64,000 nt of DNA from Macrotis lagotis (Eukaryota > Chordata > Mammalia > Peramelemorphia > Peramelidae), in assembly GCF_037893015.1 (NCBI RefSeq), contig NC_133662.1, forward strand, positions 272,898,444 through 272,962,443, given 5' to 3'. Every line of letters begins with the position of its first letter. Positions within the stretch are counted from its first letter, which is position 1. Under the pieces are notes generated by a model. It ran no database searches and had not been told where the DNA came from. It saw only the letters and a list, made by a program, of their open reading frames with translations. Position numbers and translations under genes: made by a program. Below are positions 35,735-63,300 of this stretch, in pieces.

Positions 35735-36775
35735 TTTGTTTTTTGGTTTTTTTTTTTACTTTATTTCAATTATATGTGAAGGTGATTCTTCAACATTCAT
35801 CCTTCAGCAAATTTACAAATTCTACCTTTTTCTCCTTCCTTCCTCCCCATGGAGGCAAGCAATCTAATATAGGCTGTATGCATACAATTGTGTTTAACAT
35901 AGTTCCGTATTGGTCATATTGAGAAAGAGAAATTAGAACAAAGGGGAAAGAGAAAAACTGTGAGGAAAAAAGGAAACATATAAAAGAAGTTTTAAAAACT
36001 GGACATAGTCTGCTCTGCACTCAGACTCCCCAGGTTTTCTCTGGATGAGGATGGCATCATCCATAGCAGGTCTCACAGGATTGTCCATGGTCACTGAACT
36101 GCCGAGAGAAGCTGAGTCCCTTTACAATGCTGCTGTTAATGTTACAATGTTCTCCTGGTTCTGTTCACTCCATTCAGCATCAGTTCAAGTCTTTCCAGGC
36201 TTTTCTGAAGTCCATGGTTTCTTACCAGATAATAGTGCTCATCACATTCATATGCCACTTGTTCAGTCATTCCTCAATCATTGGACATCCCCTCCATTTC
36301 CAAATCTTTGCCACTACAAAAAAGAGTTGCTATAAATATTTCGTACATGTGAGTTTTTTATCCTTTTTCATGATCTCTTTGGGATACAGACCCAGTAGTG
36401 ACAATGCTGGATCAAAGAGTAATCATAGAATTATTGCTTTTGGGCAGAGTTCCGGATTGGTCTCTAGAAAGGTTGGATCAGTTCACAACTCCATCAACAA
36501 TGTGTTAGTGTTTCAGTTTTCCCACCTCCCCTCCAATATGGATCATTTTTCTTTTGTCATTTTGTCCAGTCTCATAGGTGGGAGATGCTATCTCAGGTCA
36601 TGATTTAGAGCATTTATTCCATGTGACTCCAAATAGCATTAATTTCTTTATCTGAAAGCTACCTGTTCATGTCCTTTATTTATCGATTGGAGAATGACTT
36701 GTATTCTTATAAATTTGACTCACTTCTCTGTATATTTTAGAAATGAGGCCTTTGTCAGAAACACTGTCAGTGAAG
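35735..36775 (-). mobile_element. L1 3' fragment, about 1 kb (older family)
   Basis: T-rich start, 'caacattcatccttcagcaaat', 'ttgctataaatatttcg', 'ggatcagttcacaactccatcaacaatg' and 'taaatttgactcacttctctgtata'. It is the longest LINE piece in the window, spanning the 3'UTR and the ORF2 end, with no intact frame. Confidence 0.85.
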
Positions 36776-37224
36776 GGCCCATTGACTCTTCATTTAAACA
36801 CAGTTTCAGCAAGTGGAATGACTGACTTCTCTACCCATGGTTCTCTAACAGCAGAGAATCAGAAAGGGCCCAGGTGGTTTGACTGATGGATGCTAGAGGC
36901 CGAGATGTCAGAAGTAAAGAACCAAACAGATATGGTGAAAAGAATGCCAATAAGAACTTGCAGAACCCTCAGGTAGCAGCAAGGCTTATCCTGGCATGAG
37001 TGATGTCCAGTGCCCCTTGATGGCCGTGGCTCAGCTGGACAAAGACTTTTTAGGAAGATTCTAATCCGAGGGTTAAGTTAGCCCTGGAAAATGGGGAATT
37101 CTTGTTCTCTAGAAATCCCTGAGTCCTGGTGGGTGCTAGCCAGATGAGGTGTCCCTGGAGGTCACACTGACTGTGGATGTGACGGGGGATTGTGCCTTGG
37201 GCTTTATTCCTTCCTACTCAGGTG

Positions 37225-37330
37225 ACCTTAGACAAATCTCTTTTCTTCTGTGGGCCTCAGTTTCTCATCTGTAAAATGAGGGGGTGAGTGTAAGGCCCCT
37301 GAGGTCCCACCTAATACCAGGCTTTCTATG
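37225..37330 (+). mobile_element. MIR fragment
   Basis: 'gtgaccttagacaaatctctt' and 'gggcctcagtttctcatctgtaaaatgag'. Confidence 0.75.
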
Positions 37331-37429
37331 ATCTACTTCTTGGAAATTCCTTCACTGATACAAACTGTCACTCCACTACTGGGAATAAGTTACTAAACCC
37401 CAAAATTGATGTGGCCTTCATGAGTCAAG

Positions 37430-37560
37430 GCAGGTCGGCTTCAGATACTTGCTAGCTGTATGACCAAGGACAAATGTCTTCAATGTACGCTGTCTCAATT
37501 TCCTCATTGTAAATTAGGAAGATAACAGCTCCCATCTCATACGATTGTTGTTGAGGCCTC
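37430..37560 (+). mobile_element. MIR/SINE fragment
   Basis: 'tcagatacttgctagctgtatgacc', 'tctcaatttcctcattgtaaatt', 'cccatctcatacgattgttg': MIR order. Confidence 0.65.
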
Positions 37561-38699
37561 AGGGTGGTAAATTGGGGCTCTCTTGGCCAGATGCTACTAC
37601 CCCCTGGTCTCCATCTTTAGACAGCACCAGGGGAGACTGGGTTGTACTAACACCTTTTAACCCTCCTGAGGTGAAGGATAGCACTGTGTCCCTTATGACT
37701 TGATGACCAATTACAGTCTGGGAAAATGAGCTGCTGACTGTTCGGTGATCACTTGGGCAGGCCACTGGAGAAGCTGCTCCAGAAACATTGCTTTTTGCCT
37801 GGCTATTTTGCCCAAGTGAGGCTGTACAAGGTCAGTGTGGGGTTGTTGAGCAAGGTACCTGCCAACTCCTTGAGGAGCATTGGCACCATTTGTCTACATG
37901 CCCCATATATTGGTCAAGGATGCTTCCCCTTCCTCTTCTATGCATCCTCTCCATCCATCCATCTTCCTCCTCACATCATTTCATCATGTTCCCCATTCCA
38001 TTTTTAGAGGCTCCCAGTTTTCTCTTCCTCTTGGCAAAGGGCAGGTGGTACCCAAGGTCACAGCCACTCTGGGCTTGTGGAGCCCCAGGGTCCTTTGGAG
38101 ACCTCCCTATACTCCAGATGAAGGTCTCTCCAGGTACTTGGGTGTCTTGTCTTTGCCCCTTAACTAACCCTTTATAGGGCCTCAATCTGTTCTGATGACC
38201 ACACAGACAGAATGGGCCAGGGCAGAGAGAGATGGTCTCTACTGGGTAGACCAGTGTGTGTCCTTGAGTCTAGAGCCAAGTTTGGCCTTTATAGGACTAT
38301 AGATGAATCCAGCCCTCATTTGTGTCATAGTGTGAGATCCTGGGCCTAGGTCTGAAATGACTCAGAGACCATGGATCCCTTCCCATTTGTGTTATAGTTG
38401 GGAAAACCAAGTCCCCGGGAAGCTAAGTGTCTTTGTGCAGAGTCACATAGATAATGAGAAGAGTGTGACTCATGTTCTCAGTGTTAGCAGCACAGACTGG
38501 CCAATGGTCTCATCTGGGAGAGAGCTATTCAAAGTGCTGTCTGAGTCCCCAGGGTGCCATCCCCACCCTCCCAAAGCAAGTGGAATATGGGGCTGGGTGC
38601 TGGAGGATTCTGCCTTCTACTCTCCTCTCTGGTCAGACCCCAGGTGGGCTGGCCCCCACTCAGAAAGGGCATTGACTAGCTGGACAGTGCCCACTTGGA

Positions 38700-38935
38700 G
38701 AAGGGCAGCCAGGGAAGTAAGGAGTCCAGGATGTTCAGCCTAGGGAAGAAGACTGGGACCAGGGGAGCTGTCCTCAAACTCCCTAAGGGCTGTCACATGT
38801 GGGAAAAGCTGGCCTCCTCTACCTGACTTTGGAGGAAAGGCAGAATGAGGATAGAGGCAGATTCCCAACCCAAGGAAATGGGCTTCATCATTAGAAGCAG
38901 TGGCTGGATCCTGGGCCTGGGTACCGGGAGAAGCC
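38700..38935 (+). mobile_element. CR1/L3 LINE 3' fragment
   Basis: 'gatgttcagcctagggaagaagactggg', 'tcctcaaactccctaagggctgtcacatgtgg' and 'gaaatgggcttcatcattagaagc' follow the C-terminal and 3' wording of CR1/L3. Confidence 0.6.
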
Positions 38936-39839
38936 AGCAGAGAGTGCTTACTAGGAATATTGCCAAGTGGGCACTGGCATTTTTCAGTTCTGTCCCTTTG
39001 GTTCCACAATTCTTCCAGTCATATCTGAGAAGAAAGGATGGAGGCACCTGAATCAAGAAAGACCTTGAACGTAGAGGAAGCCTCAACTGGTCTGGGGGTT
39101 GGCTTTTCTAGAGTCAAGGAATAGGAGAGAGAGGATTGGTGCTAGGAGGATGCTGCTCCCTCAGACTAGCTGCTGCTCCTGCTTTCCAAGCCAGGCTGCC
39201 TCTGGGCAGCACCAGAGTCCTCCCCTCCTCCCACAGCCACTCACAAAGGTCCAGGGACCTTAGGGTGCCTCCAGTTACCACAGTGGAAGATGTCCCTGCT
39301 CCTGTTTGGGGGTACTGGGCACACCAGGGTCCCTCCACTTCCGACACTACTCTCTCTGAACTCACGCTCAAACAAAGGCAAACAGGCAGGCAGAAGGAGA
39401 ACCCAAAGAGGTCGGTGTCCAGGAGAAGGGAGCAATTGAAGGGGTCCAAAGCAGGTGATGGGTTTGTTCAGAGAAGAGAACGGTTGGCATAGCATCTGGG
39501 GGTGAGTCCAGTGAGGGTGGAGTGCCTCAGGGCAGGATGGGCCTAGAGAGGGCTGACAGCAGGACTTTTCCCCTTATCCCCAGCCAGCAGGTTAGGTGAC
39601 TGTGCTAGGAGCCTGAGGCATTATCAGAGCAGGGGCCAGGGCTTGAGAAAGTACTTCTGGAAGCCGAGGAAGCGAGTTAGGAGGCATGACGTGGAGGGAG
39701 AGATAAAAGGTTAGGGTCTGAGAGAGGAAGGAGCATCAGTTTAGTGGAAGGAAGTGGAAGCCTTGTGATATGATAGGAATATGTTGGTGGATAGGAAGCC
39801 TTAGTCATGGGATCTCTGGGCCAACAGGGATGAGCAATC

Positions 39840-40070
39840 TAGTCATTTTTCTTAGAATTATCACATAATTCCAAGTTACTTCCTGGAATGCTTAGACCAG
39901 CGCCATTCCACCAACAATGCATCAGTGTGCCTGGCTTCCTCAGTACCTCCAATGTTGACTAAGCTCATCAGATGTGATTTGGAGCCTTCTTTCACAGGCA
40001 TACTTCTCTGCCTTTCTCTTTTGAGGCTCAGATTTCAAATAGTCCTTGAAAAGAGAGAATCTATCATGAA
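39840..40070 (-). mobile_element. L1 fragment
   Basis: 'agaccagcgccattccaccaacaatgcatcagtgtgcct' is reverse L1 near the ORF2 end. Confidence 0.7.
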
Positions 40071-40479
40071 GTTGTCATAGAGTCATCTAGGCAGTCCAGG
40101 TCTCACACAAATGACTGTCATGGCAGGAAAAACCCTGAATGGATCCGTGGGAAAGGGTTGGGTTCAAATCTTGCCTCTCTGGTACTGCATCCTCTTCGAT
40201 GTCAGTAGTTTCCATCCCCCAGGAATTTTGTGAGGCTGCAGTGAGGTTATAACAGGCTTGTAGACCAAAGAGCTCCAGTGGATGGACCTCAGAGGCCAGT
40301 GAATCCACCCATTTTACTGATAAGAAAGCTGAAACGTAAGGATTTGCCAGGGTCACCCAGGTGGTAAAGGTGCAAGATGGACTGAGTGCTCTCTGCATGA
40401 CCCTTGGCTGAATGTCTACCATCTTTGCCGGGAGGTCTAACTCCCCATGATCATGCATGTGTGGCACTAGAGATGTCAC

Positions 40480-43400
40480 CTTTGAGGCCGAGGGCTGAGA
40501 CAGGGCGTTTTTGTCAGGGAGAATGATGTGAACAAAGGCAGGTAGCTGTGTAGCATACTCAAGGAGCCATGAGTTGGACTCTTATAGGGAGATCTTGGGA
40601 GAAGAGGTAAGAGGTAGCCCATGGAGACCTTGAATGCCAGACTAAGAAACCTAGTAGCTGTATAGAGGCAACTTGGGAGGATCAGCCTGGGCTTGACCTG
40701 GCTACCAACTGCCTCAAGGGCCCGCAGTCTCTCTGGGACCATCTACTGTGCGAGATGGGAGAGTAGCAAGAGACCAGGACACTTCACTCAAGCTCCTCAT
40801 CTCAAATCAAGTAAGCAGGAAGCATTCATGAAATGGATGGACAGTGGGAGGGACACAAACCAGTTCCTGTCCTTCCTGAGTGTGTTTCAGATCAGTGATG
40901 CGAGAATTAGAGAGAAGTAGGAACCACTCAGCTATACAGCAGGATCCCTGTGGATGTTTATTAACATATGTGTTAATTTTTTTTAAATACAGTAACACAT
41001 TAAAATCTGATAGGAATGCCCTTTTCATCTGGTGTGGGTATACTTGGGAGTGTTGTGGGCCTTCTGCTTTGCACCAGATGATCTCCCAGGTGTAAGAGGG
41101 ACCTGTCTATACCATGGGGGCCCTAGGACCCAATGAACCCAGCCACTATCTAAGTCAGCTTGGCTCCTCTCTGCTACTCCTAGGGTTAAGCCCAGCCATC
41201 CCAATCTTAGCATAAGTTCTGGCCCAAAGGGAGCCCATAATGGGCATGGGAATGGTTCAGCAGCAAACGGCTCACCTAGATCAGAAGACCTCTCCAATCT
41301 GATTATACCCCAAAGCCTCTTCCTCTAGTGCCGGGGGCCCCAGCCTGGTCCCAGGAAGCAGCTGCTTGCAACCACAGGCTAGGCTGCGGTGAGCTAAGGA
41401 GTCCTAGGTTTTAACCAAGGAGGCCACTGTGGGTAGTATTTCCCAGACTTAGCTTTCTCTAAAGCCTCTTTCAGAACTAAGACCTCCTGAAGTCCTGGAA
41501 TAGCTTCTGTGGGGAATGAGACAGGGGGCTCACCCAGGAAAGGGCCAGCAAAGGCCAGTGGAAGCTGAGATAGAGTGCTCAAATCCACTTCCTGGTCCCC
41601 TTCCTCTCCCCACAAGTCACATAGCTGTCATTGTTCTCTTTCCTCCCCTGAGGAAATCATTTGTGTGCCTATCTTAGGATGTCAGCCTCTTGAGGGCCAG
41701 GTGCTGGCAGTCTACGTTCTCTTCCTCCCTCTCTCCTTCCTACCCACCCCCACAACAGGACAGAGCTGACCGGAGGCCGAGTTTTCTTTTGTTTAATTTG
41801 GAAGGGCACCAGCCAGCCCAGTCCAGGACCTGTGACTTCCAGCCCTATTTGCCTGTTCTTCCCAGATCAAGTTCATCTTAGCCTATGCCCGCACTACTGG
41901 GAGATTGGCTGTCCATCTACGTCTTCTCTTTCTCCTGTATCTTGGTGGCAAGTCATTTTTGTAAGATTGGGCCCTGCCTCCTGTTTCTTCCACAGTTCAG
42001 AGAGGTTGTGGCTTTGCTCAGCTCTGGGGTGGAGCTGTATCCTGGCAGCCCCAACTCTCCTGCTTCACCCTCTCACCAGCTAGCTCCACTTCATTGGAGC
42101 AGCTCTCCCGGTGACTCGGACTTGGACCTGGAACTTCCTGGACCACATGTCCAGCTCGGGGAGAGGTCTATATATCAAGAGAAGCCCAGAAGAAGACTTT
42201 AGGGGCAAAGCCAAAAATCACCTCCAAGCAAAATAGTGATCCCAAGGAACTTGACCACCTTTCTATCCATGCCCCTTTCTCCTTTCCTAGAGACTTTGGC
42301 TCTGCCCTTCCCCACCACATTTATATTTTCTTGGGTTCTTTCACTGAGATGTCAGCCAATAGGGCCACCCCTGCCAGGGCTACTGCTATTTTTGAAGAGG
42401 AGGGAGAACTCACTGATGGAAAGGGGAGTGAGGAACTCTAATTATGATGACGTCCTTTAAGTATAGCAAGCTTCTTTGCTCCTACTTCAGCCTAACATTC
42501 TCCCAGTCTCCAGGAGTGTTCCCCTGGGACAGCCCTGACCATACTTGTACCAAGCAGGCAGTCTCCCCAACCCACAGTGGCTTCTGAATGGTATTGTGGG
42601 CAATCTCATGGGCAGACTTTCTCATTATGGACTTCCCTAGTTCATGACCAACTTGACATGCCTGGAGCATCTGTTTTAAGATATACCCCTGTACCCCCAG
42701 AGTCTCTTAGCTTCTCTGGGAATCAAATGAAGACTTGGGGAGAGTCCTCAGTGCTACCAGTTCTTGGAATTCTCAACTGAGTCCTCTCTGCCATCAGTGG
42801 GTCATAGTTTCCTGGTCCCAGGAGCTTCATCTTCATCAACTGCCACAAAGTTGTTGGTGCATTTCACACCTCTTCTCTCTAAATGTCACTTGAGTTGGTA
42901 ACACAGTCCAGGGTCATCAGCTCCAATAATTCAAAGCTCGTGCTGCTCCTGATGACTTACTAAACATAATCCATTGGTTCAACTAACATGGCTTTATAGA
43001 AAATCTCTTCAGTGCCAGACCAAGAGAAAGATGAGTCTGTGTCAGGGCAATGTTTGTAAAGGAGATTATTTGTAGGGGAGGGTATGTTTATTATTTTCAC
43101 GTACAGGTCAAGTTTTAGTAATGTCTCTAGTTTTCTTATTTGGGGGGTGGGCTCAGGAGGGCCAATAGTACCATCTGTATTGGGGTTTTTCTGATCATTC
43201 CATCTCTTGCAAATCAGGCCCTCTGAGGTTTCTCATGCCTCTGGTGTGGCACAGTTCCCAAGGCCAGCTCTCTTTCTCACTTCCCCAAGGTATGGGTCTT
43301 CTGTCTTCACAGAGGAAGGAGAAGAAGTCATTAGAGAATCCCTGACAGATATCCATTTTCCAGACATCTTAACCTCATCTCTTTAGTGCTTCCTCATTAT

Positions 43401-43560
43401 GGGTATTACAGTGTCTCTCCTGAAATAGAATTCTGTGCATAAACATGAAGTTCTGCCCTTCTCTTCTTGAGGGGCCCATATTCCTTTCAGTGACTCCCAC
43501 ATTTTCTCCTCCTGGCTGGGCTTGCCAAAAACCCTTAGCCACATTTCTCTTCCTGTCTCA
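40480..43560. other. ITGB2 5' flank or intron 1, no exon identified
   Basis: About 3 kb directly upstream of the ITGB2 start-codon exon. No clear repeat dominates and no coding exon is seen. L2-like wording at 41640-41720. The non-coding exon 1 of ITGB2 may be here or further upstream. Confidence 0.4.
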
Positions 43561-43566
43561 CAGACG

Positions 43567-58911
<15,345 letters not shown>

Positions 58912-59554
58912 GTGTCTGCCATGACCGCTACAAAGCCTCAGAGCTCCAGTCCAGTTGCCTGCTGCAATGCCCAAGTCCTTCCACCCCTGGAGAGTCCTCA
59001 GTGCCACTGCTGGGCAAGGATCCTGGGCCTTGGGTGGACCGAGGAAGGTGCCTCTCACAGTGGCCACTAATGCCCCTCAAGCTCCTCCTCTGTTCTTCTG
59101 ACCCTCCTGAAAGCCTGGCCTGTTCAAGGAGCTGCCTGGCATCTCCAGCAGGTCCTGCTTTCAAGAGTCCTTTTTTCCACCTTCCCTGAGGACGTTCGTG
59201 CTGAGTTGGACGATTCTGAACCTGAGAACCACTTGGAGCATTTTGTTGCATCGCTACCTTGCCAATAGGAAAGTGTTTGCTGGCTCTTTCTACAGCTTTG
59301 CAGTTCAGCCCCTGGGTCTGATAGATGTTCACGCTCCTTCTTCCAGCACTTGTGGGGTCCCTCCACTCACCCTCCATTCCATGCTGAATCTGCACAAAAG
59401 AGAGGGAGGAAAAAGGGGGTTTCCATCTCCATGTTCTCCCTGGTTCCTGCTAACCACTAAGGAGGATTTGAGCTGGTGTGAGGTTTGAAAATCATGAGAC
59501 ATAATGACCAAGAAGGTATAGGCTGTTGGGGCTACAAAATGGCTAGGCAGATAA

Positions 59555-59640
59555 GTGGAAAGATGGTTGGCAGAGTGGATGGTAGGACGAATGGAAGGAC
59601 AAATGGATGAAAGGATGAGTGGGTGGATGGACTTATACTT
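59555..59640. repeat. degenerate (GGAT)n tract
   Basis: ATGG/TGGA words dominate, as in 'gatggttggcagagtggatgg' and 'gggtggatggac'. In the likely ITGB2 3'UTR. Confidence 0.85.
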
Positions 59641-59686
59641 TGAAATCTGTCAAGAGCTGAGAAAGGGTTGTTATCACCATCTTGTA

Positions 59687-59690
<4 letters not shown>

Positions 59691-59740
<50 letters not shown>

Positions 59741-59758
59741 TGCGCGCACGTGTGTGCA
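59691..59758. repeat. (TG)n with CG core, 68 bp strict pyrimidine-purine alternation
   Basis: 23 TG units followed by CGCGTGCGCGCACGTG and TGTGTGCA without a break in alternation. Confidence 0.95.
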
Positions 59759-60018
59759 GGGGGAGTACACATTCCTCTGGTCTCCTTTTTGTCCATCAGA
59801 CTCCCAAGATGCCTCTCTAGCTGGCATCTGTCACTCTGCTGTTAGTTTTATAGGCAAACTTTGGCTAGATATTCCCCAAGACTCCTCAGGCTCCAAGTGT
59901 GGAATCTGGCTCTGCAGGCTGGGAGCAGATCTGGGGGTCAGGTCTCCCCATCCCCACAAAGCAGATACCCAAATGAGTGCAAGTATACCCTGATTTGAGT
60001 TCATTGTGCTTCTATTTT

Positions 60019-60024
60019 ATTAAA
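60019..60024 (+). terminator. ITGB2: candidate ITGB2 poly(A) signal ATTAAA
   Basis: ATTAAA about 1.1 kb past the stop codon, followed by a T/G-rich stretch (ATTGATTGGTTTCC, then TTTCTTCTTT). No AATAAA or ATTAAA occurs between the stop codon and here. This would give a 3'UTR of about 1.1 kb, longer than human. Confidence 0.4.
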
Positions 60025-60289
60025 ATGTCCACGGATTGATTGGTTTCCAATTTCTTCTTTCAAACAGCAATTAACTTTAAGAGACAAGTAGAAAGGAAGG
60101 CCAGCTCCATCCTATTACACATTTAACTCAGAGAAGTCGACGCCTAGCTCATTCATCTCTTCTCAGATGGCCCTGTTCCTGAAGAGCTACTTCCCTTTCT
60201 CTTGCCCTGGGCCTTGTCCCACCCAATAGGTTTCTGGGAACCAATGGGGATGAGTGTGCCCCAGGACCCTGGACTGCCTGGCCACTTCC

Positions 60290-60445
60290 CTTTTAAAAAA
60301 ATTTTATTTAAGACAATAGGGTTAACTGACTTGCCCGAGATCACACAGCTAGGCAATTATGGTCTGAGACATATTTGAACTCCTTTCCTCCTGACTCCAG
60401 GGCCAGTGCTCTAGCCACTGTACCACCTAGCTGATCCTACCACTC
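60290..60445 (-). mobile_element. tRNA-derived marsupial SINE
   Basis: Reverse copy of the 51198 family: 'aataggg-ttaactgacttgcc', 'cacacagctaggcaattat', 'ctccagggccagtgctctagccactgtaccacctagctg'. Confidence 0.88.
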
Positions 60446-61350
60446 CTTTTTTGTAAGAGAAGGGTTTGGGTCTTCCTCTGGGTCTTCCTCTGGCTGGCCC
60501 CCTCCCAGCCAGAACTACATTGTCCAAAAGACTTGTACTTAAGGGCTTGTGATCTATTAGTAAACCAAGAACTCACAGGGGCCACACTCTGGCTTCAAGG
60601 TCAGAACAGGGCGTTCTCCCTGAGATCCCTCCTCCATGCAGGATCTGATAGGAATGAGCCATCACATGAGCTCAGGGTTGGTGCTTTGGGCTCCCACGGC
60701 TTTTCTCTCTCTACACCATCAAGAGAAGGGCTTGATGCAGAGCTTTCATTCCTGCTTCTTGTCAGTGAAAGTCAAAATCCAGAAAGTGGACGGCAAGGGT
60801 CTTTCATTGCATGAGGAACATTATTGGCTTCCCAAAGCTCCTCTCCTTTGCCAGATGGCTTTATGAAATGTCTGCCACTCAATGGGCCTAATGAGCACAC
60901 ATCTGGGGGTGGAACACACCAGAGGCTAGCTGCTCACACTGATCAGGTCCCATAGAGGTATGATGAGGGAAGAGATGGTCCACTGAGAGTTGGTGGAACT
61001 GGGGCAGGTCTGGAGGCCCATCCTGCCCTTGTACCTCCACTTCACCCTCTCCGATCTGTTTGGAACAGGGCTGAGACTTGGGAAAGAACTGGGCATAGCA
61101 TGGACTGGGCTGGCCAGGTCCATCTTGGGGCACCAGCAAAGGGTATCCTGTAAAGCTAGCATCCCTAAGCCATGATTTCTGCCCCTTCCTCCCTCAGGAA
61201 GGGTCTACTTCCCAGACAGCCTTAATGCAGAGGGAGAACCAAGGGACAGGCTCTAGGCCTGTGTCCCCCTCTCAGCTTCTGCCCAGGTTCTCCCCTGGGG
61301 ATATGAGGGAATAAGACTGAGATGATGTCAAAGGCTGCCTTTCTTGGAAC

Positions 61351-61356
61351 AATAAA
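61351..61356 (+). terminator. ITGB2: alternative ITGB2 poly(A) signal AATAAA
   Basis: Canonical AATAAA 2.4 kb past the ITGB2 stop, with T-rich sequence about 25-40 bp downstream. It could be a distal ITGB2 site or unrelated. Confidence 0.3.
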
Positions 61357-61784
61357 ATTCCTCTCCAGGCTACACTGAATGTCTTTACTCAATTCTTGCT
61401 TCCTGCCCAGTAAGCAGAACTGGTGACCTCCCCAGCAGTCTGAACAGATCCCACATTAGGTCAAACCATGCTCTTCCTGCTTTGTCTGGGCCAAGACATT
61501 TTCTGAGACAGCTGGGGAAGGGGCCTTCCTGCCTTCAACAAGCTTGTCTAATAGTGTATGACAATGCCTTAGATCAAGGAGACCAGAGATGGCAGTGGAG
61601 GCTGACTGGGGTGGGGAACCCACAAAGCCTTGGCTGGTCTCTCAGATCCCGTGGGAGATGGCACTGGTGGGAGGTTTGGGGCAAGGGACTTTTAGTCTGG
61701 ACCTCAGTTTCCCCAACCATAAAAGGATTTGACCTCCCTGAGGCCCTTCCCAAATTTGTCCAGCATCCCAAATGCATCCACACA

Positions 61785-61938
61785 AATTTTTTTTTAATTT
61801 ATTTAAGGCAATGGGGTTAAGTGACTTGCCCAAGGTCACATAGCTAGGCAATTATTAAGTGTCTGAGGCCTGATTTGAACTCAGGTTCTGACTCCAGGGA
61901 AGATGCTCTATCCACTGCACCACCTAGCTGCCCCCAAC
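61785..61938 (-). mobile_element. tRNA-derived marsupial SINE
   Basis: Reverse full-length copy: 'ggcaatggggttaagtgacttgccc' through 'tccactgcaccacctagctgcccc'. Confidence 0.92.
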
Positions 61939-62639
61939 ACAAAGTTTTGAAGTACCCCAAAGATTGGTGTCAAAGTTGTCCTCATCTATTGAGTTATTTT
62001 CTGGACCCTGAGATCTTAGCACACCCCAAGCTTCAGAACTCTATCTTACCACCTGGAGGTCTGGTTCTGATTGGTTCAGTCCCTCTGGCCAGAGTTGGGA
62101 GCAGTTGTGCGCCTGTGAGCTCTTGGGCCAGGAAAGGGAGGCTCAAGAGCCCTGGTTCTCATCTAGACCAACCCAGTCATTCTTCAGGGGCAAGGTCCTT
62201 GGGCATCCTTCCAGCTGGTGCCAATGTAATTCTGTGACCCAAAATAACCACTCTGCCAAGTCTCCCCTTCTTGGGATACTGAGGCCCGATCTCAATAGGG
62301 AAACTGTGATAGATTTGCTCACCTGTCATTGCTCCTGAAACCAGAAATCTGAACCTAGAGACTTTCATTCTTCAGCCTCAATTATATATATACAATATTT
62401 AAGGAAATGATTCTTTGCGGTAAGCAAAAGGTTAGAACATAGTTCTACTATCTTGAATGCCCCTTCTCTCAGTTCCGAGGATCTGGACTTAGTGGGGAGG
62501 CCCCGGGAGCACCGCGCTCACTAAAACTGAGTTCAAATAACCAACTCAGGGAGGCTCCGAGGAATACCAGGCAGGACACGAAGCCTGAGCCTGGAATTGT
62601 TCTCCCTGCCAAACCCATATCGTGTGACTGAAGGTGAGG

Positions 62640-63300
62640 ATAGGCCTCCCGTCGTCGCTGGGAGCAGTTCTCCATAGGGACTGTTTCCCGTGCCCGGCTC
62701 GGTGCCCTATCGCCCGGCGCCTGGAGCTGGCCCGGGCCGCCCCCGGGCTGCTGGGCCCGGGCCTGCCAGCCCCGACTCCCGGGCCCTTCACTCAGCCCCC
62801 GGTGACTGAGGAGGCGCAAGCGGGGGAGGGGGTGCCCCTCGCCGGGCCCGGCCGGGCCCCCCACCCAAGCCCCAGTGCCCGATGCACAAACGAGGACACT
62901 GAGGCAGAGGCCTGGGCTGCGGGGGCCGGGGGGCCGGGGGGGCCGGCCTGAGGCTACCCGGGCCTCAGTCTCAGCTCCGCTCCCCACTGCGGGGTGTCCT
63001 TCCTCCGGGGCCGCAGCGACAGGGGCTGGCGCCTGCGCAGGGAGAGCCAGGGAGGCCCCGGCCCCGCCCCGCGCCTGCGCCAGGGAGGCCCGGCCCCGCC
63101 CCGCGCCTGCGCAGGGACGGCCAGGGAGGCCCGGCCCCGCCCCGCGCCTGCGCAGGGACGACCAGGGAGGCCCGGCCCCGCCCCGCGCCTGCGCACTGGC
63201 TCCGCGGACGCTGGCCGGGCGGGGAGACTCCGGGTCCGCCTGCGGCCGCTCCTTTGTCCACCTCCGAGAGCCGCCGAGGCCGCCGAGCCAACGCCCGCCC
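62640..63300 (+). promoter_or_regulatory. PTTG1IP: CpG-island promoter of PTTG1IP
   Basis: CpG density rises sharply after about 62640 and continues through exon 1 to about 63560. There is no TATA box. It includes the 41-bp GC-box/NRF-1 tandem repeat (63029-63196) ending about 105 bp before the ATG, which places several candidate sites in the core promoter. The transcription start is not determined. Confidence 0.8.
63029..63196 (+). repeat. 41-bp tandem repeat in the PTTG1IP promoter
   Basis: The word GCGCCTGCGC recurs at 63029, 63071, 63103, 63144 and 63185, a spacing of 42, 32, 41 and 41 bp. Between the words lie GGGA-GGCCAGGGAGG and a GC box GGCCCCGCCCC. The second unit is about 9 bp short. 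Each unit thus pairs one NRF-1-like site with one Sp1-type site. Confidence 0.9.

Noticed and set aside
63029-63196. regularly spaced direct repeats resembling a CRISPR array
   Set aside because: Spacers are themselves repeated and GC-box-like, the unit is a simple tandem repeat, and the genome is mammalian.
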